DNA from: Actinomycetota bacterium
Lineage (GTDB): Bacteria; Actinomycetota; Actinomycetes; Nanopelagicales; Nanopelagicaceae
Reading direction: 5' to 3'
Assembly (NCBI GenBank): GCA_009697555.1
Contig: WLQV01000051.1
Coordinates: 1-7,624 of the forward strand
DNA length: 7,624 nucleotides
The translations under genes and the position numbers were made by a program. The notes under the pieces were generated by a model. The model did no database searches. It was given only the letters and a program-made list of their open reading frames with translations, and had not been told where the DNA came from. Shown piece by piece: positions 1 to 5,659 of the stretch. The stretch's first letter is position 1; each line of letters begins with the position of its first letter.

Positions 1-570
1 AATCAACGATCAATTATTTCGATAATTGGTAAACCAGGCGCTGGTAAATCAACTTTCAGTAAATATCTCTCAGAGAACTTACCTAGTAGCCTCGTCGCAT
101 TTGTTCCTATGGATGGATATCACCTCAGTAATAAAGTGTTGAAAGAGTTAGATCGCAGTAATCGAAAAGGTGCACCAGATACCTTTGATGTCGATGGATA
201 TGTTGCGCTCCTCCACCGCATTAAAAATTCCCCAGATGAATCAATTTACTTTCCTATCTTTGATCGCGCAATTGAAGAGTCGATCGCGGCAGAAGGCGTA
301 GTAAAGCCCGAGGTGAAATTAGTAATCACCGAAGGCAATTAATTACTTCACAATGATGGCGGCTGGCAAGGCGTTGCACCGCTAGTGGATGAGTCGTGGT
401 GCTTAGATCTCCCAGATGCGCTTCGCATGTCACGTCTAATAAATCGCCACATCGCATTTGGTCGCACGCTAGAGGAAGCTGAGGCGTGGGCACATGGCAG
501 CGATGAAAATAATGCGCAGATTATTGGCGCAAGTGCTAGTCGTGCAGATTTTACGATTGAAGTTGATTAA
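1..570 (+). pseudogene. P-loop nucleoside/pantothenate kinase-like protein, 5' partial, interrupted by an in-frame stop
   Basis: Frame 1 is open from the window edge to a TAA at 568-570 except for one TAA at 340-342. Counting from the first window codon, a Walker A motif GKPGAGKS lies at 10-17, MDGYHL at 37-42, RKGAPDTFDVDGY at about 54-66, and FPIFDR near 83-88. After VITEGN the frame meets the stop, then resumes with LLHNDGGWQG, a DESWCLDLP segment, an R-x-x-RLINRH stretch and WAHGSDENNAQ. This is the order expected of the FrcK/YggC branch of the PanK/uridine-kinase-like P-loop kinases, which phosphorylate small molecules (nucleosides, sugars or pantothenate) with ATP in the cytoplasm; the substrate cannot be told. 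The family normally reads EGNYLL here, so a Tyr codon (TAT or TAC) appears to have become TAA. Both halves match one protein without a frame change. The upstream product would lack its C-terminal 75 codons, and the downstream half has no convincing start (a GTG at 385 has no clear ribosome site). It could be a real pseudogene, a strain variant or a base error. The true start lies outside the window. Confidence 0.85.
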
Positions 571-587
571 TCCTTAAAGCAGAAGAT

Positions 588-1016
588 TTACTTACCTTTT
601 ACGTAAACTTTGCCAGCTTTCTCGGTCACTTTATATTTCACAAGTGGCTTAATTGAACTCTTTGGACCGCCACCTGGACCTTGCATAACTGCACCAGTCT
701 GTGCGCTAAATGCTGATTGATGGCATGGGCAGACAAGTAATGAGCCAGTGCCTTTCACTACACAACCCTGGTGAGTACAGACTGCATCAACAGCATAAAG
801 ACCGGTCTTGGTGCGAAAGAGCGAGAGTGCGATTCGAGTTCCATCTGCTGTCTGCCCAGAAAAAATCGCACTCAATCCAACTTTAAGCTCTGCAGATGTG
901 CAGACGTAAAAACCAAGTGAAGCTGTTGTAGTGGTTGCTCGAGCCTTATCAATTAATAGCGTGGGTAGTGCTGCAGTAATTGCGGAAAGAATCGCACGAC
1001 GATTAAATTTTCTCAT
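588..1016 (-). CDS. Tat-exported small Rieske [2Fe-2S] protein
   Basis: A 142-residue protein with an N-terminal twin-arginine signal: NRRAIL at 5-10, a short hydrophobic stretch to about residue 22, and an ARA cleavage-type site at 25-27. The mature part is a Rieske domain. Box 1 is CTHQGC at 80-85 and box 2 is CPCHQS at 96-101, so the cluster ligands should be C80, H82, C96 and H99, with a C85-C98 disulfide. A Gly-Pro loop (MQGPGGGPK, 111-119) follows, as in cytochrome bc1-type Rieske folds. There is no lipobox and no second membrane segment, so the mature protein may be soluble outside the membrane or held by an uncleaved signal. The family moves single electrons; the partner is not visible. 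The ATG has a good ribosome site (AGGA, 7 nt upstream) in the 23-nt gap after dedA, implying co-transcription from the dedA promoter. Its stop faces the kinase stop across 17 nt without an obvious terminator hairpin. Confidence 0.9.
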   Translation of the reverse strand: MRKFNRRAILSAITAALPTLLIDKARATTTTASLGFYVCTSAELKVGLSAIFSGQTADGTRIALSLFRTKTGLYAVDAVCTHQGCVVKGTGSLLVCPCHQSAFSAQTGAVMQGPGGGPKSSIKPLVKYKVTEKAGKVYVKGK

Positions 1017-1039
1017 TTCCCAATCCTAGAGCAGATTCC

Positions 1040-1663
1040 TTAATCTTCCAGCGTAGATTCCAATTTCCGCTTAAGAGTGAAGATAACCAGAGCAACAAGG
1101 GCTAAGAAGAAAATTGCCCAGTACCTTAAGTAATGTTCTAGCTTCGCTAGGGAGTGTGAAAATTCATAACCAAGCGATACAACAATTGTTGAGAAGAGTA
1201 TGCCGCCGGCTGCATTCCATTTGAGAAATGTCCGATAAGGAACTTTATTCATGCCGGCAAGTGCGGGGACGAGGGCACGCAATAGCGCCTGCGCGCGACC
1301 AAAGAAGATTGCGCCACCGTGATAGCGATCAAAAATTTTCTGAGCAAGCGCCCAACGCTTTGCCCCGACAAATCTTCCTAGCCGAGAAGTTTCAATTCGC
1401 GGTCCAAAATGTTTTCCCACTTCGTATCCCACTGAATCTCCAGCGATTGCACCAAGAATTGCGCAGATCAGAAAGAGCCAGAAAGGCCAGACTTTTTCAT
1501 GAGCGAGTACCCCACCGATTAAAAGTGAGGTCTCTCCTGGAAGAACGAATCCAATAAAGGCTGCTGCTTCACCAAATGCAAGCAGGATTAAAAGGATGAA
1601 GAGCGGAATCTGCAGGTTATTTTGTACAAGCCAATCGGCAGAACTCTGTATCCAGTGGGACAT
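1040..1663 (-). CDS. DedA-family membrane protein (SNARE-associated/VTT domain)
   Basis: A 207-residue polytopic membrane protein with hydrophobic segments near 18-40, 60-76, 152-166 and 180-196. It carries the DedA signatures: FIGFVLPGE at 36-44, GDSVGYEVGKHFG at 75-87, an FFGR...R...P...AGM block at 120-138, and an FLKWNAAGG segment at 146-154. Acidic residues E32 and E44 are 12 apart and arginines R123 and R129 are 6 apart. From memory this matches the spacing of the four functionally important residues of E. coli YqjA (E39, D51, R130, R136), supporting a functional protein. Family members act in the cytoplasmic membrane in lipid-carrier or phospholipid flipping, and in proton-driven membrane homeostasis; undecaprenyl-phosphate recycling would suit a neighbour of a glycan locus, but that link is inference. 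The usual GRF-x-P before the second Arg is replaced by GRAQA. The start is the only candidate after an upstream in-frame stop and has no ribosome site, but a -10 box sits 7 nt before it. Confidence 0.92.
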   Translation of the reverse strand: MSHWIQSSADWLVQNNLQIPLFILLILLAFGEAAAFIGFVLPGETSLLIGGVLAHEKVWPFWLFLICAILGAIAGDSVGYEVGKHFGPRIETSRLGRFVGAKRWALAQKIFDRYHGGAIFFGRAQALLRALVPALAGMNKVPYRTFLKWNAAGGILFSTIVVSLGYEFSHSLAKLEHYLRYWAIFFLALVALVIFTLKRKLESTLED

Positions 1664-1670
1664 AGATACG

Positions 1671-1676
1671 AGTATA
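1671..1676 (-). promoter_or_regulatory. -10 box of the dedA promoter, probably leaderless
   Basis: On the minus strand TATACT (one mismatch to TATAAT) ends 7 nt before the dedA ATG, so transcription should begin at or within a base or two of the start codon. No Shine-Dalgarno-like sequence precedes this ATG, unlike the Rieske gene behind it. No good -35 hexamer is seen at 16-18 nt spacing. Leaderless genes with a TANNNT box 6-8 nt upstream are common in Actinobacteria. The assignment is by pattern only. Confidence 0.55.
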
Positions 1677-1681
1677 GGTAC

Positions 1682-1687
1682 TATCTT
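1682..1687 (+). promoter_or_regulatory. -10 box of the glycan-operon promoter, probably leaderless
   Basis: TATCTT fits the actinobacterial TANNNT consensus and ends 8 nt before the GTG start of the first glycosyltransferase. A second candidate, TACTAT at 1679-1684, overlaps it and leaves 11 nt. There is no ribosome site between the box and the GTG. A weak -35-like GGGACA at 1657-1662, inside dedA, stands 16 nt from TACTAT. This would be the only promoter visible for the six-gene operon. Confidence 0.45.
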
Positions 1688-1695
1688 TATCTACT

Positions 1696-2874
1696 GTGGC
1701 AGCGAAAAGAATTCTCATGCTGGTGGCAACTTCGCTAGCTACAGATACCCGCGTTATGCGCGAGGCCGAAGCCCTGGTTGAAGATGGCTATCAAGTGCAC
1801 ATTATCGGCAAGGAAGTTCCTGGTGATTTCACACCGCGCAAGGGCATTACCTGGTCATCTGCATTTAGTGGAAGTGGTCTGCGACCTGCAGGCACTCCTT
1901 CACTATCGGGAAAGAAATTACTTCCACATTTACGATTCGCTCGTTGGCTATTGCTTCCACAACATCGTGAGAAATCTTTTGCAAATTGGGCTGATGCAGT
2001 TCACATCATTGGTTCGCATCTGGAATTTGATGCAGTACATGCACATGACTTCACTGCACTTGCAGTCGGCGAAAGACTAGCCAGAGAACATGGTGTGGCG
2101 CTTGTGTATGACAGCCATGAATGGTGGTTTGGTCGCCAACGTCAACACCGACAGACGCCATTACTCAATGCCCGCCAAGCAAAGGAAGAGGCAGATCTAG
2201 CATCCCGCGCCGTTGCTGTAATTACCGTGGGAAATGCAATCGCCGATTTATTCCGTAGCCAGCGAAAGATCGAGAATGTTTTTGTCGTTCGAAATAGTTT
2301 TCCGCAATCAAAGAAGCGAAGTGAAGTTACTTCACCACCACGTGGCTTGATTTACGCCGGTCGCATCGATGCGTGGCGTGAATTAGAAACTATTACCGAA
2401 GTTGCACCCCGAACACCGCTGAGCATTACCTGGATGGGCGAGGCAGATAATCAGTGGGCACAGCGCAATGTGCCGCTGGCACGCGCTGCTGGAATCGAAG
2501 TTCTTCCCTCCCAGAGCATCGAACAAGTCAATGCTGCAATGCAGAAAGCTGGGCTGGCACTTGTTACGCACTCCAATGAATTTGTCTCACATCAATTAGC
2601 AATGCCCAATAAATTGTTCCATGCAGTTCAAGCAGGAGTTCCCGTCATTGCAACCGATGTTCCTGAATTACATAACATCGTGACTGAGTACGACCTAGGC
2701 GAGCTCTATACACCAGGTGATGCGGAGTCGATGCTCGCAGCAATCCATAGAGCATTTGCTCGCCATACTGAACTTGTCGCAAATGTGAGAGCTGCACAAA
2801 GCGCCTTATCGTGGGAGAGCGATCGTGAAATTCTTTTAGGAATTTATGAGGCAATTTTTCGGAAGCGTCGATGA
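1696..2874 (+). CDS. GT4-like glycosyltransferase (GT-B fold), first gene of the glycan operon
   Basis: A 392-residue retaining-type glycosyltransferase. The N-terminal acceptor domain opens with KRILMLVATS and DTRVMREAEAL (17-27), then VHAHDF (114-119) and YDSHEWW (138-144), hallmarks of Glyco_transf_4 domains. The linker holds VVRNSFP (197-203) and GLIYAGRID (217-225). The C-terminal nucleotide-sugar domain holds PNKLFHAVQAGVPVIATD (304-321), then VPE and a GELYTPGD segment (335-342). It should transfer a sugar from a nucleotide donor to a lipid-linked or surface-glycan acceptor on the cytoplasmic face; donor and acceptor are unknown. The start is GTG: an in-frame TAG at 1675-1677 rules out anything further upstream, and the next ATG (1717) would remove the first beta strand. 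Its stop overlaps the next gene by 4 nt (ATGA). It resembles the third glycosyltransferase at 6658 (shared D-[TS]-RV, HA-[HN]-D and YD-[SA]-HE motifs), so the two are probably diverged paralogues. Confidence 0.88.
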   Translation: MAAKRILMLVATSLATDTRVMREAEALVEDGYQVHIIGKEVPGDFTPRKGITWSSAFSGSGLRPAGTPSLSGKKLLPHLRFARWLLLPQHREKSFANWADAVHIIGSHLEFDAVHAHDFTALAVGERLAREHGVALVYDSHEWWFGRQRQHRQTPLLNARQAKEEADLASRAVAVITVGNAIADLFRSQRKIENVFVVRNSFPQSKKRSEVTSPPRGLIYAGRIDAWRELETITEVAPRTPLSITWMGEADNQWAQRNVPLARAAGIEVLPSQSIEQVNAAMQKAGLALVTHSNEFVSHQLAMPNKLFHAVQAGVPVIATDVPELHNIVTEYDLGELYTPGDAESMLAAIHRAFARHTELVANVRAAQSALSWESDREILLGIYEAIFRKRR

Positions 2875-3965
2875 GTACCTTAATTTCAATTATCGCACCG
2901 GCTCGCAAAGCCAGTAATGCCCGATTGCAGCGAGTAATTTCATCGCTAATTGCAGAAGGATTTTCGATTGAACTCTTCGCATCCGGTGATGCTAAAGATT
3001 TGCCAGCACAAGTAGCTTTTCATCAACTGTCCGAAGAGGGTCGAAGCGGTCGACTCAAAGCGGCGTTGCATCTGCCAAAAATTGCGCACGGCAAAGTTAT
3101 TTTCACACCTGATCCAGAAGTTGCAGTTGTACTTTGGCTACGTTCGTTCTTTAACAAAACTACTTGGGTCGTAGATGTACGCGAGGATTATCGCCTGCTA
3201 TTGAAGGATCGTAAGTGGGCAAAGGGAATAACATATTTAGCTGCAGTATTTTTTGCCGAACTTGCAGTATTTGCCTCAAAGAGAGCCGATCTCACAATTG
3301 TGGTTGATAATTGGGTGCGCCCGGCAAATGCCAAGAATCGATTGGTTATTCCGAATGCACCAGATCCTCGCTTCTTACCTGCAGTTGGAGCAGCGAGCAC
3401 TGCCCCGCGTGCGCTCTATGTTGGAGATGTGCGTGCATCGCGCGGACTCTGGACCATGTTGCGTGCAATGGAAATGAGCGATCCTTGGAGACTTGATGTT
3501 GTTGGTCCAGTAGCAAAGGAAGATCAAGCCGCGTTAGATACCTGGCAAAAATCTTCACCTGCTGCAGCGCGCGTGAAATTTCATGGCACGCTCACTCCAG
3601 AGGAATCGTGGCGCTTTGCAACAGGTGCATGGGTTGGTCTTGCACTACTTGATTCAACACCAGCATTTAAGCGGGCTTGGCCAACAAAGATTGGCGAATA
3701 TCTTGCATGTGGTATTCCGGTAATTAGTACCGATTTACCAAGACCGAGTGAAGTAATTTTGCAATCACGTGCAGGTGCATTAGTTGAAAGCGCATCACGT
3801 GAAATTAGTGCAAGTCAATGTGCAGGAATTCTCAATTCATGGGGCGAGAATCCAGATGAATATCGCGAGGTGCGAGATCGCGCAGTAAAAGAAGTAGAAA
3901 TATGGCGCAGTGGTGCAAGTTACGACCTGATTGGCGAAGGAATTTCCCAACTTCTAGCGCGCTAA
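2871..3965 (+). CDS. GT-B glycosyltransferase of the glycan operon
   Basis: A 364-residue protein with two Rossmann-like halves. The N-terminal half begins LISIIAPARK and contains a VVDVREDYR stretch (100-108) where GT4 relatives carry YDxHE. The linker region has VIPNAPDPRF (159-168). The C-terminal half begins ALYVGDVRASRGLW (181-194) and holds VKFHGTLTPEE (235-245) and PTKIGEYLACGIPVISTD (271-288) with a following E294, the usual donor-binding E...E arrangement of GT4-type enzymes. It therefore looks like an active GT4-like transferase, with an acceptor half unlike its two neighbours. Donor and acceptor cannot be read. Its ATG overlaps the stop of the previous gene by 4 nt and has GGAAG 5 nt upstream inside that gene, so translation is probably coupled. 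A 15-nt gap follows. Confidence 0.85.
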   Translation: MSTLISIIAPARKASNARLQRVISSLIAEGFSIELFASGDAKDLPAQVAFHQLSEEGRSGRLKAALHLPKIAHGKVIFTPDPEVAVVLWLRSFFNKTTWVVDVREDYRLLLKDRKWAKGITYLAAVFFAELAVFASKRADLTIVVDNWVRPANAKNRLVIPNAPDPRFLPAVGAASTAPRALYVGDVRASRGLWTMLRAMEMSDPWRLDVVGPVAKEDQAALDTWQKSSPAAARVKFHGTLTPEESWRFATGAWVGLALLDSTPAFKRAWPTKIGEYLACGIPVISTDLPRPSEVILQSRAGALVESASREISASQCAGILNSWGENPDEYREVRDRAVKEVEIWRSGASYDLIGEGISQLLAR

Positions 3966-3980
3966 AGGTAAGGTTGGGGT

Positions 3981-4580
3981 ATGGCTTCACCACGAATTCA
4001 AGAGAGCGCTGATGTTGCGGCGTCGGCAAAAATTGGTGATGGCGCATCGATTTGGCATTACGCCCAAGTGCGCGAAGATGCAGTCATTGGTGCCAATGTC
4101 ATTATCGGTCGTGGTGCTTATGTCGGCAGCGGTGTTTCAATTGGAGCTAAGAGCAAAATTCAAAATTATGCACTTGTCTACGAACCAGCTGTAGTTGAAG
4201 CTGGAGTTTTCATTGGCCCAGCAGTTGTTTTAACAAATGATGAATATCCTCGCGCGGTAAATCCAGATGGCACACAGAAGAGCGGCCATGACTGGAAGCC
4301 ACAAGGAGTGACGATTCGTGAAGGAGCTTCCATCGGCGCAAAGAGCGTCTGCATTGCACCTGTAGAGATTGGTGCATGGGCACTGGTCGCGGCCGGTTCA
4401 ACTGTGACTAAAGATGTACCCGCTTTTGCCCTTGTTGCAGGAACACCAGCCAAACGAATCCGCTGGGTCGGAAGAGCTGGCGTACCATTGCGTAGTGAGG
4501 GTGAGGGAAATTTTACTTGCCCAGTAACTGGCGCTCGCTATCGAGAAAGCGCCCCCGAAACTCTTGTGGAAGTGAAGTAA
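3981..4580 (+). CDS. UDP-3-amino-sugar N-acetyltransferase, hexapeptide-repeat (WbpD/WlbB-like)
   Basis: A 199-residue left-handed beta-helix protein with imperfect [LIV]-G-x4 hexapeptide repeats from about residue 8 to 160. Family marks include SIWHYAQVRE (23-32), a KIQN turn (59-62), VFIGP (76-80), LTNDEYPRA (84-92), and the coenzyme-A-end motif AGTPAKRIRWVGRAG (153-167) followed by a short tail with TCPVTG at 179-184. WbpD/WlbB enzymes transfer acetyl from acetyl-CoA to the 3-amino group of a UDP-2-acetamido-3-amino-2,3-dideoxy sugar, acting as trimers in the cytoplasm. Length and motif order fit that family. The aminotransferase that would make its substrate is the next gene. The ATG has AAGG 7 nt upstream in the 15-nt gap; the stop shares one base with the next start (TAATG). 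Whether the substrate carries a C6 carboxylate (as for WbpD) or not is not decided by the sequence. Confidence 0.88.
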   Translation: MASPRIQESADVAASAKIGDGASIWHYAQVREDAVIGANVIIGRGAYVGSGVSIGAKSKIQNYALVYEPAVVEAGVFIGPAVVLTNDEYPRAVNPDGTQKSGHDWKPQGVTIREGASIGAKSVCIAPVEIGAWALVAAGSTVTKDVPAFALVAGTPAKRIRWVGRAGVPLRSEGEGNFTCPVTGARYRESAPETLVEVK

Positions 4581-5656
4581 TGATTCCAGCAGCAAAACCT
4601 ATGGTCGGTGCCGAAGAGCGCGCTGCAGTTGATCGCGTTCTGCAATCGGGAATGATGGCGCAAGGACCAGAAGTTGCCGCCTTTGAATCTGAATTCTCGG
4701 CTTTTGTTAGCGGTCGCCACTGTATTGCAGTGAACTCTGGAACTTCTGGCCTACACATGGCACTCATTGCAGTTGGCGTTCGACCAGGAGATGAAGTAAT
4801 CGTTCCTTCCTTCACTTTTGCAGCTACCGCAAACTCAGTCTGCCTTGCAGGTGGCAAGCCAGTATTTGTTGATATCGATCCACGTACTTTTAACATTGAT
4901 CCAGCAGCAATTGAAGCTGCAATCACGCCACGCACTCGCGGTATCCAACCAGTGCACCTCTATGGCCAACCAGCTGCAATGGATCAGATCCATGCAATAG
5001 CAAAGAAACACAATCTCTTTATTGTCGAAGATGCCTGCCAAGCACACCTTGCAACATTTAATGGAACGCCAGTTGGTGCATTTGGCGATGCTGGTGTCTT
5101 CTCCTTCTATCCAACGAAGAATATGACATCAGGTGAAGGCGGAATGATCACTACTGCCGATGATGAAATTGCTCGTACCTCGCGATTGCTGCGCAATCAA
5201 GGTATGGAGAAGCGTTACGAGAATGAGGTAGTTGGTTTCAACACTCGTATGACAGATATTCACGCTGCGATTGGTCGAGTTCAAGTGACGAAGGTGCAAG
5301 GTTGGACCGCAAAGCGTCAAGCCAATGCAAAGTTCTACGATGAAAATCTCAAGGGCGTTGTCACTCCTTATGTTGGCGCTGGCGCTAGCCATGTTTATCA
5401 CCAGTACACAATCCGTATTCCAGGTCATAATCGCGATGAGTTTGCGGCAGAGATGCTCAAGCGCGGAGTTGGAAGTGGCGTTTACTACCCAATTCCGGTG
5501 CATCAATTGCCGTCATTTAATTTGAAGTTTGATCTTCCTAATACAACTGCTGCATGTAAAGAAGTTCTCTCAATTCCAGTCCAGCCATCGCTCTCGCAAG
5601 AAGAGGTAGAGACTGTGGTTTCAGTAATTAATGCAATTGCTGCAGCTGGAGCCTAA
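4580..5656 (+). CDS. PLP-dependent nucleotide-sugar aminotransferase (DegT/DnrJ/EryC1/StrS; WbpE-like)
   Basis: A 358-residue fold-type I aminotransferase. VNSGTSGLHMAL (51-62) binds the cofactor phosphate, PSFTFAATANSV (76-87) and HLYGQPAAMD (126-135) are typical DegT blocks, EDACQAH (150-156) supplies the Asp (D151) that contacts the PLP ring nitrogen, and SFYPTKNMTSGEGGM (175-189) holds the Schiff-base lysine K180. NTRMTDIHAAIG (221-232) and VYYPIPVHQL (301-310) complete the family pattern. It should move an amino group from glutamate to the 3-keto group of a UDP-GlcNAc-type sugar, between the dehydrogenase (next gene) and the acetyltransferase (previous gene). WbpE and GnnB perform this step. 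The chosen ATG at 4580 overlaps the previous stop by one base, has GGAAG 7 nt upstream and gives the normal family N-terminus (IPAAKPMVGAEE). An upstream TTG at 4517 would add 21 residues unlike the family. Full length, all key residues present. Confidence 0.92.
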   Translation: MIPAAKPMVGAEERAAVDRVLQSGMMAQGPEVAAFESEFSAFVSGRHCIAVNSGTSGLHMALIAVGVRPGDEVIVPSFTFAATANSVCLAGGKPVFVDIDPRTFNIDPAAIEAAITPRTRGIQPVHLYGQPAAMDQIHAIAKKHNLFIVEDACQAHLATFNGTPVGAFGDAGVFSFYPTKNMTSGEGGMITTADDEIARTSRLLRNQGMEKRYENEVVGFNTRMTDIHAAIGRVQVTKVQGWTAKRQANAKFYDENLKGVVTPYVGAGASHVYHQYTIRIPGHNRDEFAAEMLKRGVGSGVYYPIPVHQLPSFNLKFDLPNTTAACKEVLSIPVQPSLSQEEVETVVSVINAIAAAGA

Positions 5657-5659
5657 TCG

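Noticed and set aside
385..570. Independent small gene starting at GTG 385
   Set aside because: Its frame is the direct continuation of the kinase and carries the expected C-terminal kinase motifs; no ribosome site precedes the GTG.
1228..1557. 109-codon plus-strand open frame
   Set aside because: It is antisense to the well-supported DedA gene, is rich in Arg and Gln as shadow frames are, and shows no domain or ribosome site.
4517..4579. Longer version of the aminotransferase starting at TTG 4517
   Set aside because: The extra 21 residues are not family-like and lie in the acetyltransferase coding region; the ATG at 4580 has a GGAAG site and gives the normal N-terminus.
4513..4935. 140-codon minus-strand open frame opposite the aminotransferase
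   Set aside because: Low-complexity Ala/Ser/Thr composition, fully antisense to a gene with all catalytic residues; no recognisable motif.
5129..5506. 125-codon minus-strand open frame inside the aminotransferase
   Set aside because: Shadow of the real gene; no start signal and no family features.
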